Source: an uncultured Leptotrichia sp. (GTDB lineage: Bacteria > Fusobacteriota > Fusobacteriia > Fusobacteriales > Leptotrichiaceae). From it: DNA of 64,000 bases. Shown here piece after piece: positions 26,047 through 34,565 of the stretch. A model generated the notes under the pieces. That model searched no databases. It was not told the DNA's origin and saw only the letters and a list, made by a program, of their open reading frames with translations. The position numbers and the translations under genes are program-made. Location of the stretch: assembly GCA_937925095.1 (NCBI GenBank), contig CALEXX010000005.1, forward strand, positions 38,492 through 102,491. The letters are read 5' to 3'. Position 1 is the first letter of the stretch. Every line of letters begins with the position of its first letter.

Positions 26047-26619
26047 ATGGATTTGGAGAAAATTAAAATAAATGTGAGGGGACATCTTGATGAAAAGAGG
26101 TATGCACACGTTGAAAGAGTTGCCGAGTGTGCAAAAAGGCTGGCAAAAATTCATGGTGAAAATGAAGAAAATGTTGAAGTATCTGCTTATCTACATGATA
26201 TAGCGAAGTTTTTTGAACTTTCACGTATGATTGACCTGGTGAAGGGGAAATATCCTGAAGTTGAAGATGAAATGTCACATTCAACAGCAATATTACATGG
26301 TTTTGCAGGAGCAGAATTTGTAAAGAACAATTATGATATTTATGGTGTTGATAATGAAGATATACTCGATGGAGTGAGATATCACACCATAGGAAGTAAG
26401 AATATGTCTACTTTGTCTAAAATAGTGTATCTCGCAGATGCGATAGAGGATGGAAGGACTTGGGAAGGTGTAGAAAAGGCAAGGGAACTTGCCAAAGAAA
26501 ATCTGGATGAAGCAGTAAAATATGAAATAGATACAAAACTTGAATATCTGCTTTCAAAAAATAATATAATTCATCCGAACATCATTCTGTTCAGAAATTC
26601 TCTAATATATAAAAAATAA
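26047..26619 (+). CDS. yqeK: HD-domain nucleotide hydrolase, YqeK family
   Basis: A 190-residue HD phosphohydrolase. Metal ligands are visible: H of RYAHVERVAECA near residue 21, the HD pair in SAYLHDIAKFF near 50-51, the His of HSTAILHG, and the late Asp in VYLADAIEDGRTWEGV. YqeK proteins hydrolyse diadenosine tetraphosphate symmetrically. In Firmicutes they sit beside nadD and rsfS, but here yqeK stands between a GerMN gene and rnr, so the usual neighbourhood is lost. AAGGAGGCG is a strong ribosome site. Confidence 0.88.
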   Translation: MDLEKIKINVRGHLDEKRYAHVERVAECAKRLAKIHGENEENVEVSAYLHDIAKFFELSRMIDLVKGKYPEVEDEMSHSTAILHGFAGAEFVKNNYDIYGVDNEDILDGVRYHTIGSKNMSTLSKIVYLADAIEDGRTWEGVEKARELAKENLDEAVKYEIDTKLEYLLSKNNIIHPNIILFRNSLIYKK

Positions 26620-26637
26620 AAATAAATAAGGTGAGAA

Positions 26638-28782
26638 ATGAAAAATTTGGAAAAAGAACTGAAATACCTGAGACAGGTGCTGGAAGAGTATGAATTTACC
26701 TTTCAGGAAATTTTACAGCTCCTTGATTGGAGCCAGAAAAAAAGAAAGTTATATAAACAGATTGTAAACAGCTGGGAAGAAGATGGAGAAATTTATCTGA
26801 AAAGAAATGGAAAGTATACACTGCCTGAAAAGGAAGGATTTCTTAGAGGAGAAATTTCTATTGGTAATGGAAACTTTGGATTTCTTGATATTCCGGGGGA
26901 AAAAAGTGTCTTTATACCTGGAAATTATTTAAATACTGCAATGAATGGAGACACAGTCCTTATAAGAATACTTAAGGACAGCAAATCTCCTGATAAAAGC
27001 AGGGAAGGGGAAGTCTACAAGATTGTAAAAAGGGACAGGGATATTATTGTCGGAGTATTTGAGAAAAGCATGAATTTCGGGTTTGTAAGACCGAAAAATG
27101 CTCCAAGGGACATATATATTTCAAAGAAGAAGACAAAAGGTGCAAAAACAGGAGATCTGGTTGCAGTAAAGATATATTTCTGGGGAGACAGGGAGAAAAA
27201 GCCTGAAGGTGAAGTAGTAAGTATAATCGGAAATCCTCAGGATACACAGACATTGATTTCGGCTCTTCTGATAGATAACGGAATACAGGAAAAATTTTCT
27301 AACGAAGTAATAAAGGAAGTTGACAGGATAGAAGAGGATTTCTCTGAAGAACTTGAAAAGAGGAAGGACTTGAGACATCTTAACATTGTCACTATTGACG
27401 GGGCAGATGCAAAGGATCTGGATGATGCTGTATATGTAGAGAAAACAGACCTTGGATACAAGCTGTATGTAAGTATTGCAGATGTTTCCTATTATGTAAA
27501 AGAAGGAACGGAACTTGATACGGAAGCCTTAAAAAGAGGGAACTCTATTTACCTTGTTGACAGGGTGATACCTATGCTTCCAAGAAAACTTTCAAATAAT
27601 CTGTGTTCATTGAATCCGCATGAAGACAAGCTTACATTTACTGTGGAAATAGATTTTGATGCTAGAGGAAAAGTGATAGGAAATGATTTTTATAAATCTG
27701 TTATAAAATCTAAATATAGAATGACCTATACAGATGTAAATAAAATATTTGAAGGGGATGAGGAACTGATTGAAAAATACAGTCCTGTCCATAAAATGTT
27801 TACAGAAATGCTTGAACTTTCCCACATAATAAGAAATACAAAGAAGCGTAGGGGAAGTATAGATTTTGAACTGCCTGAAATAAAGGTTGTACTTGATGAA
27901 AACAAACTTGTCAAGAAGATAGAAGTAAGGGAAAGAGGGGAAGCTGAAAAGCTGATAGAGGACTTTATGGTTGCGGCGAATGAAGTTGTGGCTGAAAAGC
28001 TTTTCTGGGAAGAAATACCCGCCATATACAGGGTACATGAGGATCCTGACAAGGCGAAAATATCCGTCCTGAATGAATCGCTTGCAAAATTTGGATATTA
28101 TATAAAAAATCTGGACGACCTTCATCCTGGAAAATTCCAGACAATTATTGAAAAAACAACAGGACTTCCGGAAGGATATCTTATACATAAGCTTATTTTA
28201 AGGGCAATGCAGAGGGCAAGATATGCAAATAAAAATCTGGGGCACTTTGGACTGGCTTCAAAATATTATCTGCATTTTACTTCGCCTATTAGAAGATATT
28301 CGGATCTTGTAGTTCATAGGATGCTGGGAAGATCAATAGAAAGATTTATGAAGGATAAGGAAAAAACGAAATATATGTCCAGTTTTGAAGTAATTTCGGC
28401 GGCTATTTCCAGAACAGAGAGAATAGCCGACAAGCTTGAGGAAGACAGTGTAAAAATAAAGCTGATTGAATATATGCAGGACAAGATAGGAAAGACTTAT
28501 ATAGCAAGGCTGAGCGGAATGAATAAAAATAAGATATTCATGGAGCTTGAAAATCATATAGAAGTTGTTTATAATGTAAATACTGTAAGGGACAGTTTTG
28601 TCTATGATGAAGAAAACTATAAAATTACTGACAGGAAACATAATGTTTCATACACAATGGGAGATACTCTGAAAGTAATAGTTACAGGAGCTTCCTATGA
28701 TAGAATGGAAATAGAAGTTGTACCTTTCAGTGAAGAGGAAATAGATTTGGAAAATACAGAAACAGAAGATGAGGGGAATTAA
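26638..28782 (+). CDS. rnr: Ribonuclease R
   Basis: A 714-residue 3'-5' exoribonuclease. Two cold-shock-like domains lie at the N-terminus (NGNFGFLDIPGEKSVFI near residue 78; KSMNFGFVRPKNAPRDIYIS near 143). The RNB domain carries the Asp cluster TIDGADAKDLDDAVYVE near 255-270 and later HFTSPIRRYSDLVVHR near 545. An S1 domain ends the chain (about 615-700). RNase R degrades structured RNA and works with tmRNA-SmpB; smpB follows two bases later, a pairing seen in many bacteria. Confidence 0.96.
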   Translation: MKNLEKELKYLRQVLEEYEFTFQEILQLLDWSQKKRKLYKQIVNSWEEDGEIYLKRNGKYTLPEKEGFLRGEISIGNGNFGFLDIPGEKSVFIPGNYLNTAMNGDTVLIRILKDSKSPDKSREGEVYKIVKRDRDIIVGVFEKSMNFGFVRPKNAPRDIYISKKKTKGAKTGDLVAVKIYFWGDREKKPEGEVVSIIGNPQDTQTLISALLIDNGIQEKFSNEVIKEVDRIEEDFSEELEKRKDLRHLNIVTIDGADAKDLDDAVYVEKTDLGYKLYVSIADVSYYVKEGTELDTEALKRGNSIYLVDRVIPMLPRKLSNNLCSLNPHEDKLTFTVEIDFDARGKVIGNDFYKSVIKSKYRMTYTDVNKIFEGDEELIEKYSPVHKMFTEMLELSHIIRNTKKRRGSIDFELPEIKVVLDENKLVKKIEVRERGEAEKLIEDFMVAANEVVAEKLFWEEIPAIYRVHEDPDKAKISVLNESLAKFGYYIKNLDDLHPGKFQTIIEKTTGLPEGYLIHKLILRAMQRARYANKNLGHFGLASKYYLHFTSPIRRYSDLVVHRMLGRSIERFMKDKEKTKYMSSFEVISAAISRTERIADKLEEDSVKIKLIEYMQDKIGKTYIARLSGMNKNKIFMELENHIEVVYNVNTVRDSFVYDEENYKITDRKHNVSYTMGDTLKVIVTGASYDRMEIEVVPFSEEEIDLENTETEDEGN

Positions 28783-28784
28783 AA

Positions 28785-29231
28785 ATGGTACTGGCTAGAA
28801 ATAAGAAAGCTTTTCATGATTACTTCATAGAAGATAAGCTGGAAGCAGGAATTGAACTTGTGGGAACGGAAGTGAAGTCTGTGAAGGCGGGAAAAGTGAG
28901 CATAAAGGAAAGCTTTATAAGAATTATAAAGAATGAAATTTTTATAATGAATATGCATATTACTCCTTATGAATTTGGAAATATACATAACAAACCTGAA
29001 TCGAGGGTAAGAAAACTACTCCTTAACAGGAAAGAAATAGAAAAATGGGTAGCCAAGATAAAGGAACAGGGATATACAATAATTCCTCTGTCAGTTTATA
29101 CAAAACAGAGGCTTGTAAAAATGGAAATAGGGCTTGCAAAAGGTAAGAAACTGCATGATAAGAGGGAAGCCCTTAAAAGAAAAGATCAGGAAAGAGATAT
29201 GAAAAAAGTGCAGAAAGATTTTGGAAGATAG
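28785..29231 (+). CDS. smpB: SsrA-binding protein SmpB
   Basis: A 148-residue partner of tmRNA in ribosome rescue. Motifs: NKKAFHDYFIEDKLEAGIEL, VGTEVKSVKAGKVSIKESF, MHITPYEFGN, RKLLLNRKEI and the basic tail KLHDKREALKRKDQERDMKK that enters the mRNA channel. It starts two bases after the rnr stop with GAGGGGAATT as ribosome site. No ssrA gene is recognised in this window. Confidence 0.97.
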   Translation: MVLARNKKAFHDYFIEDKLEAGIELVGTEVKSVKAGKVSIKESFIRIIKNEIFIMNMHITPYEFGNIHNKPESRVRKLLLNRKEIEKWVAKIKEQGYTIIPLSVYTKQRLVKMEIGLAKGKKLHDKREALKRKDQERDMKKVQKDFGR

Positions 29232-29265
29232 TATCTGAAGGATAGTATACGGAAAAGGAGTCATC

Positions 29266-30189
29266 ATGAAAAAAATAAGATTTTATATGGAAAGTCATAA
29301 AAGCGGTGCTTCAAAAATTTTAGCTTTTATGTCAGTGTTTTTTTGGGGAATATCCTTTCTTTTTACAAAGATGGGTTTTAAATATTTTAAGGATCCTGTC
29401 ACATTGGCAGTTCTGAGGTATGTTTTTTCTTTTTTTACTTTAATTGTGTTTATTTTTATAAAAAAGATAAAGTTTCCTCATGTGAAAGACAGCCTGATGT
29501 TTTTTATATCGGGATTTTCAGGATTTACAGTATATATGATAGCTTTTAATAAGGCTGTAAGTACATTGAGCTCGGCAACTGCAAGCATACTTCTGGCATG
29601 TAGTCCAATTATTACAGCATTGCTATCATGGATATTTTTGAAGGAAAGAATTAATATCTACTGCTGGATTTCAATTTTTATTTCTTTTACAGGAATTCTG
29701 GTGCTGACGCTGTGGGAAGGAGTTCTTTCATTTAATGCAGGGGTATTTTGGATGCTTTTTGCATCAACGGCTTTGGCTATATATAATATTATACAGAAGA
29801 AATTCGTTGAGAGATATTCAGCAACAGAAGCTACGACTTTCAGTCTTTTGGCAGGGACAATACTTATAGTATTGTATTCTCCGAAGTCATTGCTGGAAAT
29901 TCCTAAAATGAATTTTGAGAGTTTTCTCATAATTTTTTGTCTGTCACTGATGGCAAGCGTTCTTGCTTCACTTTTTTGGACAAAGTCTCTTTCTCTTGCT
30001 GAAACGACAAGCGAAATTGTAAATTTTATGTTTCTTATGCCTTTTATTGCTGCAATTGCAGGAATAGTTTTTCTGGATGAGAAGCTGACACCGGCTACAA
30101 TTATTGGAGGTATAATAATTCTTGCAGGAATTGTAGGATTTAACAGGTTTAAGGATATGAAGGAAGTAAAACATATAAAAATCAGATAA
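29266..30189 (+). CDS. DMT superfamily (EamA) transporter
   Basis: A 307-residue membrane protein with ten predicted helices in two EamA repeats. The first begins near SVFFWGISFLFTKMG and the second near FWMLFASTALAIYNII, with the signature Pro/Glu pieces SSATASILLACSPIITALLS and EKLTPATIIGGIIILAGI. These transporters export amino acids or other metabolites; nothing here fixes the substrate. The gene has its own ribosome site (AAAAGGAG) 34 bases after smpB. Confidence 0.88.
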   Translation: MKKIRFYMESHKSGASKILAFMSVFFWGISFLFTKMGFKYFKDPVTLAVLRYVFSFFTLIVFIFIKKIKFPHVKDSLMFFISGFSGFTVYMIAFNKAVSTLSSATASILLACSPIITALLSWIFLKERINIYCWISIFISFTGILVLTLWEGVLSFNAGVFWMLFASTALAIYNIIQKKFVERYSATEATTFSLLAGTILIVLYSPKSLLEIPKMNFESFLIIFCLSLMASVLASLFWTKSLSLAETTSEIVNFMFLMPFIAAIAGIVFLDEKLTPATIIGGIIILAGIVGFNRFKDMKEVKHIKIR

Positions 30190-30251
30190 TTGTATCAGCG
30201 GTTCTTGACATCAGTTCAAGGTTAGATACGAATGTAAAGAAGGAGAAAATC

Positions 30252-31076
30252 ATGATTCTAGATATTGTAAAAGTTGTTTTGCTGAGCCTTGTGGAAGGGC
30301 TGACAGAGTTTATTCCTGTAAGCAGTACAGGACATATGATAATAGTCGAGCAGTTTTTAAAACTGTCAGAAAATAAACAGTTTGTAAATGCTTTTGAAAT
30401 AATAATCCAGCTTGGGGCAATATTATCAGTTGTTGTTTATTACTGGCATAAAATATGGCCTTTTTCACCAAAATTGACACCACAGAAAAGAAAAGAAATA
30501 ATAATCATGTGGATGAAAATTATAGTGGCAGTATTGCCTGCAGTAGTTTTAGGACTGCTTTTTGATGATGTCATAGACGAACATCTGTTTAATCCAATGA
30601 CGGTTTCGGTAATGCTTGTAGTATACGGAGTTTTACTTATATGGCTGGAATCAGGGAAAAAAAGGAAGGAAAAGTATAGAACTATATCTGAGCTTCCAAT
30701 CTTAACAGCTGTAGAAATAGGAATTTTCCAATGCCTGGCAATGGTGCCCGGTACTTCAAGATCGGCAGCAACTATTATTGGTGGAGTCCTTCTTGGACTT
30801 AACAGGGTTCTTGCAACTGAATTTTCTTTCTTCCTGGCGATTCCTACAATGCTGGGGGCAACCCTTTTAAAAGTAGTTAAAATGGGATCGGGCCTAAGTG
30901 GCTACGAATGGTTCCTTATAGCTTTGGGATTTGTTTTATCTTTCATATTTGCGTATGGAGTAATAAAAGTATTTATGAATTATATTAAAAAACATGATTT
31001 CAAAATATTCGGATATTACCGTATCATAGTAGGGATACTTATTCTGATTTTATTCCTTACAGGAGTTGTAAAGTAA
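30252..31076 (+). CDS. uppP: Undecaprenyl-diphosphatase, BacA type
   Basis: A 274-residue integral membrane phosphatase that recycles undecaprenyl diphosphate for wall and glycan synthesis, and gives bacitracin tolerance. Both motifs are present: EGLTEFIPVSSTGHMI near residue 17 and MVPGTSRSAATIIGG near 163. About eight helices. AAGAAGGAGAAAATC precedes ATG 30252. HemZ begins three bases after the stop. Confidence 0.96.
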   Translation: MILDIVKVVLLSLVEGLTEFIPVSSTGHMIIVEQFLKLSENKQFVNAFEIIIQLGAILSVVVYYWHKIWPFSPKLTPQKRKEIIIMWMKIIVAVLPAVVLGLLFDDVIDEHLFNPMTVSVMLVVYGVLLIWLESGKKRKEKYRTISELPILTAVEIGIFQCLAMVPGTSRSAATIIGGVLLGLNRVLATEFSFFLAIPTMLGATLLKVVKMGSGLSGYEWFLIALGFVLSFIFAYGVIKVFMNYIKKHDFKIFGYYRIIVGILILILFLTGVVK

Positions 31077-31079
31077 AAG

Positions 31080-32549
31080 ATGATAACTGCAAATATAGAT
31101 ATAAATAAGAATAAACTGGAAGAATTTGTAAGAGTTCTTCTTTCTGGATATTATGAAATTTTATCTGAAAATACAGAAAAAAATATATGTATAACTGTAA
31201 ATGAAACTTTACAGTTAATAACAGTGAAATCTTCTGTTATTATTGGAGATAAAACTGTAAAGGAAACAGAACTTTCTTACGAAAAAATAGGGCATGACTA
31301 TTTTGATCAGGCGGAAGTTATGGCAAAAACCTCCCTTCTGAAGCTTTTTGGAAAAGAGAAGGAGTATAAGTGGGGAGCGCTTATTGGAGTAAGACCTACT
31401 AAAATAGTCGGAAGATTTCTTAGTATGGGTCTTTCATATGAAAAAATTGAAGAAATACTTAAAAATATATACTTTGTGAGTGATGAAAAGATAAAGCTGC
31501 TTCTCGGTATAGTAAAAAGACAGGAAAAATATCTCGATAGGGAAACAATAGGAGTTTACATTGGTGTGGCCTTCTGTCCTACAAAATGTACCTACTGTTC
31601 ATTTCCTGCGTATCTTCTGAAGGGAAAGTATGCAGAAAGATATGATGAATATATTGAGTCACTTTACAATGAAACAGCTGAAATAGGAACATTTTCAAAG
31701 GAAGAAAAATTAAAAATAAATACGATATACATTGGCGGGGGAACCCCGTCAATACTTTCTGCTGAAGAAATTGAAAAACTGCTTCTTACTGTAAAGGAAA
31801 ATTATGATTTACAAAGTCTTAGAGAATTTACCTTTGAAGCAGGGAGAATTGACACTTTAGACAGGGAAAAACTTGAAATACTGAAAAAACATGGTGTGGA
31901 TAAAATAAGTATAAATCCACAGAGTTTCAATGAAAAAACTTTAAAGCTTGTAAACAGGTACCACAACAGGGAAGAATTTGACAATGTTTACAATATAGCA
32001 AAAGAAATAGGGCTTAAAATCAATATGGATTTAATTCTGGGTCTTCCTGGAGAAACCACTGAAGATATTTTACATACACTGGAGGAAGTGGAAAAGTACA
32101 ATCCTGAAAACCTTACAATTCACAATCTTGCCATAAAAAATGCAAGCAGATTGAATAAGGAAAATTACAGACACTATATTGAACTTGATTATGAAAAAAT
32201 TTTTAATAAGATAAGTGAAGTAACAGGAACTAAGAAACTGGAACCTTACTATATGTATAGACAGAAAAATAGCTTCCAGTGGGGAGAAAACCTGGGATAC
32301 TCACTGGAAGGGGAAGAATCTGTCTATAATATTGAAATGATAGAGGAAAACAAGACTGTTATCGGAATTGGAGCAGGAGCAATAACAAAACTTATACATT
32401 ATAACGAAACAGAAAAGAGAAACAGTATAAAAAGGCTTGTAAATCCGAAGGATCCGCTGGTGTGGATAAATGAACTACCTGTAAGGCTGGAGGAGAAAAA
32501 GCAGGCATTAAGGAACTTGCTTGAAAAAACAGATAAAAAATCCGGGTAA
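31080..32549 (+). CDS. Coproporphyrinogen dehydrogenase-like radical SAM protein, HemZ type
   Basis: A 489-residue radical-SAM enzyme. The cluster motif CPTKCTYCSF lies near residues 165-174, followed by YIGGGTPSILSAEEIEKLL, EAGRIDTL and NPQSFNEKTLKLVNR, the order of HemN/HemZ/HemW proteins. The long N-terminal part (about 1-155) before the radical domain matches HemZ rather than HemW. True coproporphyrinogen activity is uncertain. No other heme gene is visible here, and an anaerobe may use it for another reaction. Start ATG 31080 follows uppP with almost no gap. Confidence 0.82.
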   Translation: MITANIDINKNKLEEFVRVLLSGYYEILSENTEKNICITVNETLQLITVKSSVIIGDKTVKETELSYEKIGHDYFDQAEVMAKTSLLKLFGKEKEYKWGALIGVRPTKIVGRFLSMGLSYEKIEEILKNIYFVSDEKIKLLLGIVKRQEKYLDRETIGVYIGVAFCPTKCTYCSFPAYLLKGKYAERYDEYIESLYNETAEIGTFSKEEKLKINTIYIGGGTPSILSAEEIEKLLLTVKENYDLQSLREFTFEAGRIDTLDREKLEILKKHGVDKISINPQSFNEKTLKLVNRYHNREEFDNVYNIAKEIGLKINMDLILGLPGETTEDILHTLEEVEKYNPENLTIHNLAIKNASRLNKENYRHYIELDYEKIFNKISEVTGTKKLEPYYMYRQKNSFQWGENLGYSLEGEESVYNIEMIEENKTVIGIGAGAITKLIHYNETEKRNSIKRLVNPKDPLVWINELPVRLEEKKQALRNLLEKTDKKSG

Positions 32550-32609
32550 TATAAAAGGGTTGGGAAAAAAATTAAAATAAAAGGGAAATTAATTGAGGGG
32601 GTTGAAAAC

Positions 32610-33194
32610 ATGAAAATAAAACATGTTGTTATTTTTGTAATACTTTTAACTGCTGGAAACTTTCTAAGGCTCTATATTGAGGATAAAAACATTCCTGATA
32701 TAGAAATTAGCGAAGAAGCTTCCTATAAGAAGGATAAGGCTAAAAAGGAAAATGATCTGTCAAAGACAGAAAAAAAGTTTGATGTGAACAGCATCACCTA
32801 TGATGAACTGCTGAAGTTGGGATTTCAGAAATCAAAGGCTGAAAAGATAATTGAGTTCCGGGATGAAATGGGAATTATTTCAGATATAAAGGAAATGAAA
32901 TATATTCCACGTTTTGGTGATGCAGGAGTGAAACAGGCAAAAAAGTATCTTTATGTTGATACGGAAAAAATAAAAAATCCTGCTGAAAACTACAATGGAA
33001 AGAATCTCAGAAAATACAATATTAATAGCATTGATGAGGATACATTGAAAATGCTGGGATTTACAAAAAAGGAAATAACAAAACTCATGCCGGAAATAAA
33101 AAAAGGAAATATCCGTTCCAATATTGACCTTGAAAAGATTATTAGAAGTGAAAGGTATGAGGAAGTTGAGAAACGGATAAAATATAGTGAGTAA
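32610..33194 (+). CDS. Secreted/anchored helix-hairpin-helix protein (ComEA-like)
   Basis: A 194-residue protein with an N-terminal hydrophobic segment (about 4-21), a charged linker, and two helix-hairpin-helix pieces: FDVNSITYDELLKLGFQKSK (about 61-110) and YNINSIDEDTLKMLGFTKKE (about 133-190). Both begin with the ComEA-like pattern N-(I/V)-N-x-(A/S)-x-x-x-x-L. ComEA binds DNA at the membrane during uptake, so a DNA-binding envelope role is possible. No other competence genes are nearby. The first repeat is better preserved than the second. Confidence 0.7.
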   Translation: MKIKHVVIFVILLTAGNFLRLYIEDKNIPDIEISEEASYKKDKAKKENDLSKTEKKFDVNSITYDELLKLGFQKSKAEKIIEFRDEMGIISDIKEMKYIPRFGDAGVKQAKKYLYVDTEKIKNPAENYNGKNLRKYNINSIDEDTLKMLGFTKKEITKLMPEIKKGNIRSNIDLEKIIRSERYEEVEKRIKYSE

Positions 33195-33263
33195 AGGGGA
33201 TACTATTTTAAAAAGAGTAGGCTGAATGATAATTTGGTCTTGCTATTTCTTAATTAAAATAGT

Positions 33264-33292
33264 TTGACCTTTACTATATTATGTGATACAAT
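33264..33292 (+). promoter_or_regulatory. Promoter of the small RNA upstream of abiF
   Basis: TTGACC (33264-33269) and TACAAT (33287-33292) with an exact 17-base spacer. Expected start of transcription is near 33299, immediately before a compact structured segment. Confidence 0.75.
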
Positions 33293-33298
33293 TGTTTC

Positions 33299-33372
33299 AA
33301 AGTGGAATGCATGATGCCTGAGGGCTGCCATGCTAGCCCGGTATTGCAAGACAATATCGGGTTAATTTTTTT
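33299..33372 (+). ncRNA. Putative abiF-associated small structured RNA
   Basis: About 74 bases from the predicted start to a T run. Near its 5' end TGCATG can pair with CATGC, and GGGCT with AGCCC. The 3' end is a stable hairpin CCCGGTATTG / CAATATCGGG (33337-33361, one mismatch) followed by TTAATTTTTTTT, a textbook intrinsic terminator. The segment is far richer in G and C than either side. A structured RNA upstream of abiF-type genes (the abiF motif) has been described, and recent work treats such RNAs as partners of HEPN RNases. I have not matched the published consensus, so identity is inferred from position and architecture. Confidence 0.7.
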
Positions 33373-33388
33373 TGAGGAGTTTTTTATT

Positions 33389-34417
33389 ATGGATATGAAA
33401 AAAGAGAAGATTTTTAAAACTTTTGAAGAACAGATAGAAGTTCTTAAAAGGAAAAAACTTAAATTTAAGAATGAAAAATTTGCACTCGATATTTTAAAAA
33501 AAGTAAATTATTATTCTCTAATTAATGCTTATAAAGAAGTTTTCCTAAATCCTAATTATATAAAAACAAAAATAGAAGACCCAGATGAGATGTATAAAGA
33601 AAATACATTTTTTGAAAATTTATTTTGGTTATATCATTTTGATAGCGAGATGAGAAGTAATCTTTTAAAATATATTTTTATTGCTGAATCTAACATAAAA
33701 ACGAAGTTAAGCTATTATTTTTGTGAAAAATACAAAACAGATAATAATGCATATCAAAATATAAATAATTTTAATTATACTTTTCAATTAAGAGAAACTA
33801 TTAATTATCTAGTTCAAAAATTAAACAAAACTATTAGTAAGCAATCGTGAATAAATGGTACTAGGATTAATCATTATATTACAAATTATGAAACAGTTCC
33901 ATTATGGGTTTTAATGCCTCAGTTGGATTTTGGAACAACAGCTTACTTTTTTAAATGCTGTAAAAAAGATATTCAATCTAAAATTGCTAAAAATATAAAA
34001 ATGGAATTCATTAAGTTTTATTTTGAGTTTGATAAAGATTATATATTTGCAGGAGAAGCTTTAAGTAACATTATTTTTTTTATTAACAGTTTTAGAAATA
34101 TTTGTGCTCATAACGAAAGATTATATGATTATAGGTTTATTAATAATACTGTTGATATTAATAAATTTATTATTCATGAGTATTATAATTTAAGATTTAA
34201 ATATAGTGTTTTTGATTTGATTCTAGTCTTGAAATTTTTTATTTCTCCAGAAGAATACGATACTCTGACTGTATTATTAACTAACTCTTTAGTTTTTTTG
34301 TATAAAAATTTTGAAGAAAAAATCTTTATAAAAGTACTTAATAAAATGAAATTTCCTAAAAATTGGGAAGAAATATTGGAAACAAAAGGAAACTTTCAAT
34401 TCATGATAAGGGAATAG
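33389..34417 (+). pseudogene. AbiF/AbiD-like (Abi_2) HEPN RNase gene, interrupted by one in-frame TGA
   Basis: One frame runs 342 codons from ATG 33389 (GAGGAG at 33374-33379) to the stop at 34415-34417, broken only by TGA at 33848-33850 (codon 154). Before it: FKTFEEQIEVLKRKKLKF, ILKKVNYYSLINAYKEVF and NLLKYIFIAESNIKTKLSYY, as at the N-terminus of Abi_2 proteins. After it: HYITNYETVPLWVLMPQLDF, then the HEPN motif RNICAHNERLYD (RX4H, near 236-241). Without the TGA it would be a normal-length AbiF. It may be a recent nonsense allele, a readthrough product, or two chains (a restart ATG lies at 33914). Very AT-rich, consistent with transfer. Confidence 0.8.
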
Positions 34418-34459
34418 ATACTTAAAGATTATTTTTGTATAATTCTAATACAAGTAACC

Positions 34460-34488
34460 TTGACTTTTCCATTTTAGAATGTTATTAT
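34460..34488 (+). promoter_or_regulatory. Promoter of the VOC protein gene
   Basis: TTGACT (34460-34465) and TATTAT (34483-34488), spacer 17. It lies after the abi gene and about 78 bases before the chosen start at 34566. Confidence 0.6.
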
Positions 34489-34565
34489 ATTTTTATATAC
34501 AAATATACATGTGTAATACATGTATAATACATGAATATTATTTTTTAAAGTGGGAAGTGAATGCT

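Noticed and set aside
27607..28188. 193-codon minus-strand ORF inside rnr
   Set aside because: Composition is an antisense shadow of rnr, with no start signal and no recognisable domain.
33302..33388. Longer N-terminus for the abiF gene starting at ATG 33302
   Set aside because: These codons overlap the predicted small RNA and its terminator hairpin, and the ribosome site GAGGAG sits right before ATG 33389.
33848..33850. TGA in the abiF gene as a selenocysteine codon
   Set aside because: No SECIS-like hairpin follows, and nothing suggests Cys or Sec at this variable position; a nonsense change is simpler.
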